The notes under the pieces were generated by a model that saw only the letters and a list, made by a program, of their open reading frames with translations, did not search any database and had not been told where the DNA came from. A stretch of 58,934 bases of DNA from JAOADN01 sp046155885 (GTDB taxonomy: Bacteria > Pseudomonadota > Alphaproteobacteria > Rhodobacterales > Rhodobacteraceae), in NCBI GenBank assembly GCA_046155885.1, contig JBJXFU010000105.1, positions 1 through 58,934 on the forward strand, given 5' to 3'. Numbering within the stretch: the first letter of the stretch is position 1; every line of letters starts with the position of its first letter. This document shows positions 41,709 through 50,072 of the stretch, in pieces. The translations under genes were made by a program, and so were the position numbers.

Positions 41709-42542
41709 TCAGCCGCCCGCGCCGCCGCCCCGCATCGCGTCGGTAAAGCGCCGCAGGATGGTGTCGATCCCCAGCCGCGCTTGGTTCACCGTCGAGACAT
41801 AGGCGGTCAGCGCCGGTGCCAGCGCCGGGGCCTGCCGGGCCAGCGACGGGGCCAGGACGTAAAGCGCCAGAAGCAGCCCGGCCGCGATCAGCGACAGCGA
41901 GAACCCCAGCCGGAACCCGCCCCTGCGCTGCGTCGCCTGTTCCGCGCCCGGCGCTTCGTCGGTCAGCGCGGCACGGCCCTGCGCAGCGGTGAGGGTCGAA
42001 TTGATCTCCTCGATGTCGGGAAGCAGGCCGCGCCGGTGGCGGCCCCGCGCCTCGACGATCGGGTCGGCGGCGGCGGCGCCCACAGCTTCCTCGAAGGTGG
42101 CGGGCCCGGCCGGCGCCGGCCTGACCGGGGCTGCCGTTTCGGCAAGACCGAGATCGGGTTGGATCTCGAGATCCGCCGCCCCTTCGTCGCGCCGCGCCCG
42201 CGTTTCCAGCGCGGCCTCCTCCCGCAGCACGTTCAGCATGTCCTCGTCGAGCGCCCGGCGCGGCGCCGCAGACTCGCGTTCGGGTTCGGGCTCGCGTTCG
42301 GGCTCCGCTTCACCGGCGCCGGCCCGGTCGGCCTGCGGCGCTTCTGCAAAGCTGTCACCGGCCTCCGGCGCCGGCTCTGCCTCCGGCGCCTCTTCCCCGG
42401 CCTCGGGTTCGCCCTCCCGGTAGGGCCCGGGCTGGAACCAGGCATGCCCGCAATTCGAACACTGGACGTCGCGTCCGGCATCGGGGATGACGCTGTCGTC
42501 GACGTCGTACTGCGCGTCACAATTCGAGCAGATCAACCGCAT
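41709..42542 (-). CDS. Zinc-ribbon (MJ0042-type) membrane protein
   Basis: A 277-residue protein starting MRLICSNCDAQYDVDDSVIP, then VQCSNCGHAWF: the two CxxC pairs of the MJ0042 zinc-ribbon. A long acidic, Glu/Ala/Pro-rich middle region follows, and a single membrane helix near residues 207-230 (FSLSLIAAGLLLALYVLAP). The ribbon would be cytoplasmic. Similar proteins are widespread in alphaproteobacteria without a defined function. The start at ATG 42542 puts the ribbon at the extreme N-terminus. It is divergent from ftsE across 156 bp. Confidence 0.82.
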   Translation of the reverse strand: MRLICSNCDAQYDVDDSVIPDAGRDVQCSNCGHAWFQPGPYREGEPEAGEEAPEAEPAPEAGDSFAEAPQADRAGAGEAEPEREPEPERESAAPRRALDEDMLNVLREEAALETRARRDEGAADLEIQPDLGLAETAAPVRPAPAGPATFEEAVGAAAADPIVEARGRHRRGLLPDIEEINSTLTAAQGRAALTDEAPGAEQATQRRGGFRLGFSLSLIAAGLLLALYVLAPSLARQAPALAPALTAYVSTVNQARLGIDTILRRFTDAMRGGGAGG

Positions 42543-42698
42543 CCCAAACCCGACTGTGCCCCCCCGGTGCCGGCCACGTGTTCTGGCCTTTGTTCCGGGC
42601 ATGTTGTAGCAAGCAACCCGCCGCGATCCAAGCCTTTGTGGCGGTGGCGCGGTTCGGGCGATACCGCATCGGAACGGCGGGGCGCGGGCGAGGCACAG

Positions 42699-43370
42699 GT
42701 GATCGAACTACAGGACGCAAGCTACGGCTATTCCGGCGGCCGCCTGCTCGAAGGGCTGTCGCTGTCGCTGCAGCCCGGCTCGTTCCATTTCCTGACCGGC
42801 CCGTCGGGATCGGGCAAGACGACGCTGCTGAAGCTGCTCTACGGCGAGCTTCTGCCGGAGACCGGCGATGTCATGCTGTTCGGCAAGAACAGCCGGGCGC
42901 TCGACCGCGACGAAATCGCCCGGGCGCGGCGGCGTATCGGCGTGGTGCACCAGGACTGCCAGTTCCTCGATCACCTGACGGTGCGCGAAAACCTCTCGCT
43001 GCCGCTCGATGTCGCCGGGATGCCGATGGCCGAGGAGGAACTGCGCGAGCTTCTGGCATGGGTCGGCCTGACGCCTCAGGCCGGAGCCCTGCCGCCGTCG
43101 CTCTCGGGCGGCGAACGGCAGCGGGCGGCCTTGGCGCGCGCGGTGATGATGGCGCCCGATGTGATCCTCGCCGACGAACCCACCGGCAACATCGACTGGG
43201 ACATGTCGCTCAGGCTTCTGAAGCTCCTGGTCGAACTCAACAGGATGGGCAAGGCGATCCTGATCGCCACCCATGACCTGAACCTGATCCGTACGGCGAA
43301 ATCCCAGGTGGGCGCGCGGGTCCTGCGCATCGCGGGCAAGCGGCTGCAACTGGCCGGGGCCGATCTGTGA
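42699..43370 (+). CDS. ftsE: Cell-division ATP-binding protein FtsE
   Basis: ATPase of the FtsEX complex, which couples the divisome to septal peptidoglycan hydrolase activation. Walker A is GPSGSGKTT, the signature is LSGGERQRAALA, Walker B is VILADEPTGN, and the H-loop is IATHDLN. Length is 223 residues from GTG 42699 (IELQDASYGYSGG), preceded by GAGG. Longer frames upstream are non-homologous. The stop overlaps the ftsX start (GTGA). Confidence 0.95.
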   Translation: MIELQDASYGYSGGRLLEGLSLSLQPGSFHFLTGPSGSGKTTLLKLLYGELLPETGDVMLFGKNSRALDRDEIARARRRIGVVHQDCQFLDHLTVRENLSLPLDVAGMPMAEEELRELLAWVGLTPQAGALPPSLSGGERQRAALARAVMMAPDVILADEPTGNIDWDMSLRLLKLLVELNRMGKAILIATHDLNLIRTAKSQVGARVLRIAGKRLQLAGADL

Positions 43371-44272
43371 GGCATCGCCTGGCCGCCATCGCGGGTTTCC
43401 TGAAGGGCGGCAGCGGCCCCGACCGCGTGGTCCCGCCGACCGGCCAGGCGGCGCGGCTGACCGCGTTCTCGGCCGCCGCGACGACCTTCCTCGCCGTCTT
43501 CGCGCTGGCTTTGTCGCAGGCCGCCGGCCGGCTGGCCGACCGTTGGGGCGAAGCGCTCGAGAACACCGCGACGGTGCGCATCTCGGCCCCGCCCGAAGAG
43601 CTTGCTGCGCAGACCGACCGCGTGCTTGCCGTTCTGGCGACGACGCCGGGCGTCGGATCGGCCCGGGCGATCCCTGCGGCGGAAACGCAGAAGCTGCTCA
43701 CCCCCTGGCTGGGGCCAGACCTGCCGGTCGATGCGCTGCCGCTGCCGCAGCTGGTCGAGGTGCGCGCGGCCCCCCCGGGGTTCGACAGCGAGGGCCTGCG
43801 CCTGCGGCTTTCGGCCGAGGCGCCGGGCGCGGTGCTGGACGACCATGCCCGCTGGCGGTTGCCGCTGGTCGAGGCGGCGGAAAGGCTGCGGCTGCTGGGC
43901 CTGGTGGCGCTGGTGCTGATCGGGGCGGTGACGGCGGCGATGATCACGCTCGCCGCGCAGGCGGCGCTGGCCGCGAACGGGCAGGTGATCCGCGTGCTGC
44001 GCCTGATCGGCGCGCGCGACAGCTACATCGCCCGCGCCTTCGTCCGCCGCTTCACGCTGCGCACCTTCGCCGGCGCACTGGCCGGGTCCGCCGCCGGCAC
44101 GCTGGCCGTAGCGTTCCTGCCCGGCGCCTCGACCGAAGGCGGCTTCCTGACCGGGCTCGGCTTCACCGGCGCGGGCTGGCTCTGGCCCGCCGCGCTGCCG
44201 CCCTTCGCCGCCGTCGTGGCCTTCTGGGCCACCCGCATCGCGGCGATGCGGACCTTGCGCGGAATCAGGTAG
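43367..44272 (+). CDS. ftsX: Cell-division protein FtsX
   Basis: Membrane partner of FtsE, 301 residues, with an N-terminal helix (AFSAAATTFLAVFALALSQAA), an extracytoplasmic domain of about 120 residues and three C-terminal helices (LLGLVALVLIGAVTAAMITLA and so on). QVIRVLRLIGARDSYIARAF is the FtsX-type coupling segment. It starts with GTG overlapping the ftsE stop. The sequence is divergent, as is usual for alphaproteobacterial FtsX, but position and topology are convincing. plsC follows 9 bp downstream. Confidence 0.9.
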   Translation: MRHRLAAIAGFLKGGSGPDRVVPPTGQAARLTAFSAAATTFLAVFALALSQAAGRLADRWGEALENTATVRISAPPEELAAQTDRVLAVLATTPGVGSARAIPAAETQKLLTPWLGPDLPVDALPLPQLVEVRAAPPGFDSEGLRLRLSAEAPGAVLDDHARWRLPLVEAAERLRLLGLVALVLIGAVTAAMITLAAQAALAANGQVIRVLRLIGARDSYIARAFVRRFTLRTFAGALAGSAAGTLAVAFLPGASTEGGFLTGLGFTGAGWLWPAALPPFAAVVAFWATRIAAMRTLRGIR

Positions 44273-44281
44273 GGTAGGGCG

Positions 44282-45013
44282 ATGATCCGGTACATCCTGT
44301 CGGCCGTCTTCGTCTTCCAGATGTACGCCGCGATGGCGGCCTATGCGCTGGTCTGGACCCCCTTCGCGGTCTTTCGCCGCGAAGCGGCCCTCGACGCGGT
44401 GCGCGCCTACTGCATGTGGGTCCGCCGCTCGGCCGCCGTCCTCGTCGGACTGCGCTCGGAAATCCGCGGCGAGGTGCCGCAGGGCGAGGTGCTGATCGCG
44501 GCCAAGCACCAGAGTTTCTTCGACATCCTCCTGATCTGCTCGGTGGTGCCGCACCCGAAGTTCATCATGAAAAAGGAACTGCTCTGGGCCCCGATCATCG
44601 GCTGGTACGCCAAGCGCATCGGCTGCATCGCGGTCGACCGCGGCAAGCGCGGCGCCGCGATCGCGAAGATGGTCGAGGATGTGAAGGCCGGCAGGGCCGG
44701 GCCGGGGCAGCTCATCATCTACCCGCAGGGCACCCGCGTCGCGGCGGGTGCGAAGCGTCCCTACAAGGTCGGAACCGGCGTCCTTTACGCCGAAACCGGG
44801 CAGCCCTGCGTTCCGGCCGCGACGAATGTCGGCGTCTTCTGGCCACGCCACGGGCTCCTGCGGAACCCGGGCCTCGCGGTGGTGGAGTTCCTGCCCGTCA
44901 TCCCGCCGGGGCTGGCGCAGGACGCCTTCATGGCGCGGATCGAGGCGACGGTGGAAGCGACCTCCGACCGGCTGATGGCCGAGGCGGGCTTCACCGCCCC
45001 GAAGCGGGGCTGA
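44282..45013 (+). CDS. plsC: 1-acyl-sn-glycerol-3-phosphate acyltransferase
   Basis: Makes phosphatidic acid from lysophosphatidic acid and acyl donor at the inner membrane. The catalytic HX4D motif is KHQSFFDILL, motif II lies around the KKELLWAPIIGWYAKRIGCI segment, and motif III is IIYPQGTR. 243 residues with an N-terminal hydrophobic stretch. It is 9 bp after ftsX, so envelope division and phospholipid synthesis genes are co-transcribed here. The TfoX-like gene follows. Confidence 0.93.
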   Translation: MIRYILSAVFVFQMYAAMAAYALVWTPFAVFRREAALDAVRAYCMWVRRSAAVLVGLRSEIRGEVPQGEVLIAAKHQSFFDILLICSVVPHPKFIMKKELLWAPIIGWYAKRIGCIAVDRGKRGAAIAKMVEDVKAGRAGPGQLIIYPQGTRVAAGAKRPYKVGTGVLYAETGQPCVPAATNVGVFWPRHGLLRNPGLAVVEFLPVIPPGLAQDAFMARIEATVEATSDRLMAEAGFTAPKRG

Positions 45014-45035
45014 CACGGCGACCGATCCCGCAACG

Positions 45036-45341
45036 GTGGACTTCATCCTGGAACAGGCAGCCGGGGCGGGGCCCGTCGCGGCGCGGAAGATGTTCGGCGA
45101 ATACGGGCTCTACCTTGACGGCAAGGTGGTGGCGCTCATCTGTGATGGGCAGCTTTTCCTGAAACCCACGCCCGGCGCCCGCGCCGCCTTCCCCGACGCC
45201 GCCGAAGGCCCGCCCTACCCCGGCGCGAAGCCGCACCTGTGTGGGGATGAGCTCCTGGACGACCCCGACCGGCTGGCGGGGGTGCTGCGCGCCATCGCGG
45301 CCGATGTGCCGGAGCCGAAGCCGGCAGGCGGCCGCGTTTAG
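45036..45341 (+). CDS. TfoX N-terminal domain protein
   Basis: A 101-residue protein with the TfoX_N fold: ARKMFGEYGLYLDGKVVALI, CDGQLFLKPTPGARAAF and PYPGAKPHLCGDELLDDPDR. The domain resembles the N-terminal part of Sxy/TfoX, but stand-alone versions have no known role. The first canonical start is GTG 45036. Upstream, in frame, the sequence reads ATDPATV preceded by ACG at 45015, where the family usually has MATDPATV, so either initiation is non-canonical or the original ATG was lost. The stop overlaps the convergent sugE-like stop by four bases. Confidence 0.85.
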   Translation: MDFILEQAAGAGPVAARKMFGEYGLYLDGKVVALICDGQLFLKPTPGARAAFPDAAEGPPYPGAKPHLCGDELLDDPDRLAGVLRAIAADVPEPKPAGGRV

Positions 45342-45652
45342 GCGAACCTGAGCGCGGCGATCCCGGCCAGGATCAGCCCGATCCCGGCGACCCGGACGGC
45401 GTTCAGGGGCTCACCGAACAGCACGATTGCCAGGATCGCCGTCCCCGTCGCGCCGATGCCCACCCAGACAGCGTAGGCCGTCCCGACCGGCAGGCTCCGC
45501 ATCGCGATGCTGAGCAGCCAGAAGGACACGATCACCCCACCGACGGTCAGGACACTCGGCACGATGCGGGTGAAGCCGTCGCTGTACTTCAGCCCGATGG
45601 CCCAGCCGGTTTCCAACAGCCCCGCGAGGACCAGAAGCGCCCAGGGGTTCAC
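45338..45652 (-). CDS. SMR-family small exporter (SugE/Gdx-like)
   Basis: A 104-residue protein with four membrane helices, starting MNPWALLVLAGLLETGWAIG with the essential Glu (position 14 in LLETGW) and WLLSIAMRSLPVGTAYAVWV. The latter and GIGATGTAILAIVLFGEP are diagnostic of the SugE/Gdx branch, which exports guanidinium and related cations. Dual-topology dimers are known in the family. GTG 45652 overlaps the accA stop as GTGA, so translation is coupled to accA, an unusual pairing. Confidence 0.9.
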   Translation of the reverse strand: MNPWALLVLAGLLETGWAIGLKYSDGFTRIVPSVLTVGGVIVSFWLLSIAMRSLPVGTAYAVWVGIGATGTAILAIVLFGEPLNAVRVAGIGLILAGIAALRFA

Positions 45653-46608
45653 GCCGCCAGGCCCTTCGTCCCCATGTCCAGGTACTTCTGCCGCCGCTCG
45701 CGCACCAGATCGGCGGGCTTCTTGCCGTCAAGCGCCTTCAGCATCCCCTCGACCGCATCGCCTACCGCCGCGATGGCCGCGCCCCGGTCGCGCTGCGCGC
45801 CGCCCACCGGCTCGCGGATGACCTCGTCCACCACCCCGAGCTTCTTCAGGTCCTGCGCCGTCAGCCGCAGCGCCTCGGCTGCCTCCTTCATCTTCTCGGC
45901 GTCCTTCCACAGGATCGAGGCGCAGCCCTCGGGGCTGATCACCGAATAGATCGAGTGTTCCAGCATCGCCACCCGGTCAGCCGTCGCAAAGGCCACCGCC
46001 CCGCCCGATCCGCCCTCACCGATGATCACCGAAATCAGCGGCGCGCCAAGCTCCAGGCACTTCTGCGTCGACCGCGCGATCGCCTCGGCCTGCCCGCGCT
46101 CCTCGGCCCCCTTGCCGGGATAGGCGCCGGGCGTGTCCACCAGCGTGATCACGGGCAGCCCGAACCGGTCGGCCAGATCCATCAGCCGGATCGCCTTGCG
46201 ATAGCCTTCGGGCCGCGCCATGCCGAAGTTCCGCTCGATCCGGCTTTTCGTGTCGCTGCCCTTCTCGTGCCCGATCACCACCACCGGCCGGTCGCGGAAC
46301 CGCGCGATCCCGCCGATTACCGCATGGTCGTCGGCAAAGTTCCGGTCGCCCGCCAGCGGCGTCCACTCGGTCAGGAGCGCATCCACATAGTCCATGCAAT
46401 GCGGCCGGTCCGGATGCCGCGCCACCTGGCACTTCCGCCAGGGGTCGAGCCCCTTGTAGAGGTCGCGCAGCATGTCCGCCGCCTTGCGGTCCAGCGCGGA
46501 CGCCTCTTTCTCGACATCCATCCCCTCGCTCTTGCGGGCCAGCGCGCGCAGTTCCTCGGCCTTGCCTTCGATCTCGGCAAGCGGCTTTTCGAAGTCGAGG
46601 TAGTTCAT
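45649..46608 (-). CDS. accA: Acetyl-CoA carboxylase carboxyltransferase subunit alpha
   Basis: Forms with AccD the carboxyltransferase that makes malonyl-CoA for fatty acid synthesis. It has 319 residues: MNYLDFEKPLAEIEGKAEEL at the N-terminus, VARHPDRPHCMDYVDAL, then TLVDTPGAYPGKGAEERGQA, the oxyanion/CoA segment, and IGEGGSGGAVAFATADRV. The start at 46608 is fixed by the family N-terminus; the upstream extension is unrelated. It is divergent from the dgcN gene with 227 bp between. Confidence 0.97.
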   Translation of the reverse strand: MNYLDFEKPLAEIEGKAEELRALARKSEGMDVEKEASALDRKAADMLRDLYKGLDPWRKCQVARHPDRPHCMDYVDALLTEWTPLAGDRNFADDHAVIGGIARFRDRPVVVIGHEKGSDTKSRIERNFGMARPEGYRKAIRLMDLADRFGLPVITLVDTPGAYPGKGAEERGQAEAIARSTQKCLELGAPLISVIIGEGGSGGAVAFATADRVAMLEHSIYSVISPEGCASILWKDAEKMKEAAEALRLTAQDLKKLGVVDEVIREPVGGAQRDRGAAIAAVGDAVEGMLKALDGKKPADLVRERRQKYLDMGTKGLAA

Positions 46609-46835
46609 GGAATGGCGCCCTCCGGGGGGATGGTCCGTATATGCCCCCGGTGCCGACGCCACGCAACCCGCCACGCAACCCGCCGCGGGGCCCGCCGCCG
46701 GGATGGTCCACGCGCAGGTCCGGAGTTCCGTTCTGCCCAGCGCCGCCGGAGTCTGCGGTCCTGCATGTCGCTTTCGGCAAGACAAGCGCGCCGCGTCGGC
46801 TAGTCTCGGGCGCCGTAACAACGGGAGCCCGCCAG

Positions 46836-47837
46836 ATGATTCCGACCCCCTACCTCCTCTTCCTCGGCGACGCCCATGACCGGCTGGCCGCCAAGGTCGC
46901 GCAAGGCATCAAGGACTGGCGGCCGGAATTCGCCCTTGGCCAGTACCGGATGGCGGGCTGCAAGGCCGATCTGGGTCTGGCCGAAATGGACCTGGCGCAG
47001 GCCCATGCGGCGGGGGCGAAGACGATGGTGATCGGCGTCGCCAACCGGGGCGGCGTGATTTCTGCCGCCTGGAAGGACCTCCTCCACACGGCGCTGGAAC
47101 AGGGCTTCGACCTGGCGAGCGGGCTGCACAACCTTCTGCGCGACGAACTCGATCTGGTCGCGGCCGCGCAGGCGCACGGGCGGCAGCTTTTCGATGTGCG
47201 GGTGCCTTCGGTCCAGTATCCCATCGCCAACGGCAGGAAGCGGTCGGGCAAGCGGCTTCTGGCCATCGGCACCGACTGCTCTTGCGGCAAGATGTACACC
47301 ACGCTCGCGCTCGACGCCGAGATGCGCAAGCGGGGGCGGAAGTCCGACTTCCGCGCCACCGGGCAGACCGGCATCCTGATCACCGGCGACGGCATACCCT
47401 TGGATGCGGTGATCGCGGACTTCATGGCCGGGGCGGTCGAATACCTGACGCCCGACAACGACGATGACCACTGGGACATGATCGAAGGGCAGGGCAGCCT
47501 TTACCACATCAGCTATTCCGGCGTGACGCTGGCGCTGGTTCACGGCGGCCAGCCCGATGCGCTGGTCGTCTGTCACGAACCCACCCGCACCCACATGCGC
47601 GGCCTGCCGCACTACGGGCTGCCGACACTGGAACAGGTGCGCGACCTCGGGCTTGAAACGGCGAGGCTCGGCAACCCGAAGTGCCGGGTGGTGGGCTACG
47701 CGATCAACACCCAGAACCTGTCGGAGGATGCGGCCCAGACCTGCCTCGCCGACGTGGAAAAGCGCCTCGGCCTGCCCGCGACCGACCCCTTCCGCTATGG
47801 TGCGGGCAAGCTCGCGGATGCGCTCGATGCGGTGTGA
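46836..47837 (+). CDS. dgcN: DUF1611 protein, D-glutamate N-acetyltransferase (DgcN)-like
   Basis: A 333-residue DUF1611 protein. GDAHDRLAAKVAQGIKDWRP, LAIGTDCSCGKMYTTLAL (a P-loop-like motif GTDCSCGK), RATGQTGILITGDGIPLDAV and DDHWDMIEGQGSLYH are typical. In marine gammaproteobacteria DgcN acetylates D-glutamate, and its neighbour DgcA epimerises N-acetyl-D-glutamate to the L-form. The same two genes are adjacent here (9 bp gap), followed by a D-amino-acid transaminase, which supports that assignment. ATG 46836 with GGGAG upstream. First gene of a three-gene operon. Confidence 0.85.
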   Translation: MIPTPYLLFLGDAHDRLAAKVAQGIKDWRPEFALGQYRMAGCKADLGLAEMDLAQAHAAGAKTMVIGVANRGGVISAAWKDLLHTALEQGFDLASGLHNLLRDELDLVAAAQAHGRQLFDVRVPSVQYPIANGRKRSGKRLLAIGTDCSCGKMYTTLALDAEMRKRGRKSDFRATGQTGILITGDGIPLDAVIADFMAGAVEYLTPDNDDDHWDMIEGQGSLYHISYSGVTLALVHGGQPDALVVCHEPTRTHMRGLPHYGLPTLEQVRDLGLETARLGNPKCRVVGYAINTQNLSEDAAQTCLADVEKRLGLPATDPFRYGAGKLADALDAV

Positions 47838-47846
47838 GCGCCCGCC

Positions 47847-48812
47847 GTGCCCCTGACCGTCACCCCCGACACCTTCCGCCTGCGCGAGGTCTTCACCATA
47901 AGCCGCGGCTCGCGGACCGAGGCGCGGGTGCTGACTGTCACCACCACCCGCGAGGGCGCCACCGGCCGCGGCGAATGTGTGCCCTATGCCCGCTACGGCG
48001 AAAGCCTCGAAAGCGTGACCGCACAGATCGAAGCCCTGCCCGAGGGAATCACCCGCGAGGCGCTCCAGCACGCCCTCCCCCCCGGCGCCGCCCGCAACGC
48101 CGTCGACTGCGCGCTCTGGGACTGGCAGGCGAAACGCGCCGGGCGGCGGGTGTGGGAGCTTGCGGGCCTGCCCGCGCCGGGCCCTTTGCTCACCGCCTTC
48201 ACCCTCTCGCTCGACACGCCCGAAGCGATGCGCGCGGCGGCGGCGCGCAACGCCCACCGGCCGATCCTGAAGATCAAGCTCGGCACCCCGGACGACATGC
48301 CAAGGCTTGAGGCAGTCCGCCAGGGCGCGCCGTCAGCCCGCATCATCGTGGACGCCAACGAAGGCTGGACGGCCCGGACCTACACCGACCTTGCCCCCCA
48401 CCTCGTCCGGCTCGGCGTGGCGCTGGTCGAACAGCCCCTGCCCGCCGCCGCCGACGCGATGCTGGCCGAAATCGCCCGCCCGCTCCCTGTCTGCGCCGAC
48501 GAAAGCTGCCACGACCGCGCCTCGCTGCCCGGGCTGAAGGGGAAGTACGACATGGTCAACATCAAGCTCGACAAGACCGGCGGCCTGACCGAGGCGCTGG
48601 CCTTGCGCGACGCGGCGCGGGCCGCTGGGTTCGGGGTGATGGTCGGCTGCATGGTGGGCTCGTCCCTCGCAATGGCCCCCGCCGTCCTGGTCGCGCAGGG
48701 CGCCGAGGCGGTGGACCTCGATGGCCCGCTCCTCCTCGCCGAAGACCGCGCCCACCCGCTGCGCTACGACGAGGCGAGGGTGCACCCGCCCGACATCGCA
48801 CTTTGGGGATGA
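47847..48812 (+). CDS. dgcA: Enolase-superfamily epimerase, N-acetyl-D-glutamate racemase (DgcA)-like
   Basis: A 321-residue muconate-lactonizing-type enolase-superfamily member. The catalytic KxK is ILKIKLG, the metal ligands are IIVDANEGW (Asp), VEQPLP (Glu) and VCADES (Asp), and the second base Lys is in NIKLDKTGG. L-Ala-D/L-Glu epimerases look very similar, so cell-wall dipeptide epimerisation is the alternative. Its position directly behind dgcN favours conversion of N-acetyl-D-Glu to N-acetyl-L-Glu. Starts with GTG 47847; 10 bp separate it from the transaminase gene. Confidence 0.82.
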   Translation: MPLTVTPDTFRLREVFTISRGSRTEARVLTVTTTREGATGRGECVPYARYGESLESVTAQIEALPEGITREALQHALPPGAARNAVDCALWDWQAKRAGRRVWELAGLPAPGPLLTAFTLSLDTPEAMRAAAARNAHRPILKIKLGTPDDMPRLEAVRQGAPSARIIVDANEGWTARTYTDLAPHLVRLGVALVEQPLPAAADAMLAEIARPLPVCADESCHDRASLPGLKGKYDMVNIKLDKTGGLTEALALRDAARAAGFGVMVGCMVGSSLAMAPAVLVAQGAEAVDLDGPLLLAEDRAHPLRYDEARVHPPDIALWG

Positions 48813-48822
48813 GAGAACACCG

Positions 48823-49683
48823 ATGACCCGCACCGTCTACGTGAACGGCACCTACCTCCCCGAGGCCGATGCGAAGGTCTCGGTCTTCGACCGGGGCTTC
48901 CTGATGGCCGACGGGGTTTACGAGGTGACAAGCGTGCTGGGTGGCAGGCTGGTGGACTTCGACGGCCACGTGAAGCGGCTCGACCGGTCGCTCTCCGAAC
49001 TCGGCATGGGAATGCCCCTGCCCGCCGACGCCCTCCTCGCGATGCACCGCGAACTGGTCGCGCGGAACGGGGTCGACGAAGGGATGGTCTACCTCCAGGT
49101 CACGCGCGGCAACCCGGGCGACCGCAGCTTCCTCTACCCCGGACCCGACACCCCGCAGACCGTGGTGGCCTTCACCCAGTCCGTCCCGAACCTGGCCGAT
49201 GCGCCGGCGGCAAAGACCGGGATCCGGGTGATCTCCATCCCGGACATCCGCTGGCACCGGCGCGACATCAAGACCACGCAGCTTCTCTACCCCTCGATGG
49301 GCAAGATGATGGCCAGGGCCGCCGGGGTGGACGACGCCTGGTTCGTTCAGGACGGGGCGGTGACCGAGGGCACCTCGAACAACGCCTGGATCGTGAAAGG
49401 CAACCGCATCGTCACCCGGCAGCTTTCGCCGGACATCCTGCACGGGATCACCCGCGCGGCGGTGCTGCGCTTCGCCGAGGCCGCGCAATACGTGGTCGAG
49501 GAGCGGGCCTTCACTATCGCCGAGGCGCAGGGCGCGGACGAGGCGTTCTCGACCGCGGCCTCGATCTTCGTGATGCCGGTGGTGGAAATCGACGGGGTAA
49601 GGGTCGGGTCCGGCAGCCCCGGCCCGGTGGCCCGGCGGCTGCGGGACATCTACATCGACGAGATGCGGAAGGCGGCGGTCTGA
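48823..49683 (+). CDS. dat: D-amino-acid transaminase (fold-type IV PLP enzyme)
   Basis: A 286-residue class-IV aminotransferase. VYVNGTYLPEADAKVSVFDR and GFLMADGVYEVTSVLGGRL are the N-terminus, and WHRRDIKTTQLLYPSMGKMM contains the PLP-binding Lys in RRDIKTT. WFVQDGAVTEGTSNNAWIV is the substrate loop. D-amino-acid transaminases interconvert D-alanine and D-glutamate with their 2-oxo acids. Placed after dgcN-dgcA, it could funnel various D-amino acids into D-glutamate, which the first two enzymes then turn into L-configured N-acetylglutamate (inference). Ends before a convergent gap with repeat copy 2. Confidence 0.88.
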   Translation: MTRTVYVNGTYLPEADAKVSVFDRGFLMADGVYEVTSVLGGRLVDFDGHVKRLDRSLSELGMGMPLPADALLAMHRELVARNGVDEGMVYLQVTRGNPGDRSFLYPGPDTPQTVVAFTQSVPNLADAPAAKTGIRVISIPDIRWHRRDIKTTQLLYPSMGKMMARAAGVDDAWFVQDGAVTEGTSNNAWIVKGNRIVTRQLSPDILHGITRAAVLRFAEAAQYVVEERAFTIAEAQGADEAFSTAASIFVMPVVEIDGVRVGSGSPGPVARRLRDIYIDEMRKAAV

Positions 49684-49721
49684 GGAGGGAGGTTTCGCAG
49701 TCTGGGTGCGGCAGGTCGCGA

Positions 49722-49738
49722 TGTCCCGCTGAGGGACA
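49722..49738 (+). terminator. Hairpin downstream of the D-amino-acid transaminase gene
   Basis: TGTCCC and GGGACA pair around a five-base loop, 39 bases past the stop at 49683. The same six-base arms occur in the terminator at 23564-23580 beside repeat copy 1. Confidence 0.4.
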
Positions 49739-49830
49739 AGTCGACGTGCGTGTAGTCGCAAGGGGATCACGGAGGCGGTGGGGATGGCTTGATCTTCGTC
49801 GCCCGCCGAAAACGTGGCTTGCATCCAACC

Positions 49831-50070
49831 TGCATCGCTCTTCCCCCCGCGCGCGACAGAGGGCAGCGCCCGACCGCAGGGGGGGCGCAACAAGGGTGTC
49901 GGTCCGCCCTTTATGGCCCCTCCAACCCCGCCGGAGTTCCCGCAGACCGGCGTTGCGGTGGCGCCCGCCCCCGAACGCAATGGGCGGGCGGTCGGGCGCC
50001 GCCCGGGTGGCTCTCGCGGCTGTTCCGGGCAAGGGGGGCGGTGAGGGCGGAGCAGGGAAAAAGCAAGACG
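49831..50070 (-). repeat. Dispersed intergenic repeat, copy 2
   Basis: The partner of 23251-23560, in the same orientation and about 26.6 kb away. It shares a 28-base identical block (50010-50037) and several shorter ones, in the same order, ending in the A-rich GGAGCAGGGAAAAAGCAAGA segment directly next to the stop of the minus-strand gene at 50073. It lacks the extra 23395-23450 segment of copy 1. On the minus strand it therefore starts right behind a stop codon, just as copy 1 does. Confidence 0.75.
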
Positions 50071-50072
50071 CA

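Larger units (their letters stand above)
49684..50072. other. 389-bp convergent gap
   Basis: No gene seen. Contains a hairpin with arms TGTCCC (49722-49727) and GGGACA (49733-49738) that may terminate the dgcN-dgcA-dat transcript, and then dispersed repeat copy 2 (49831-50070). A T-rich minus-strand tail near 50050-50070 lies directly after the hemolysin-III gene and could end its transcript. Confidence 0.7.

Noticed and set aside
43076..45046. 656-codon minus-strand open frame opposite ftsE, ftsX and plsC
   Set aside because: The plus-strand genes have complete motifs and overlapping starts and stops; the antisense product is low-complexity.
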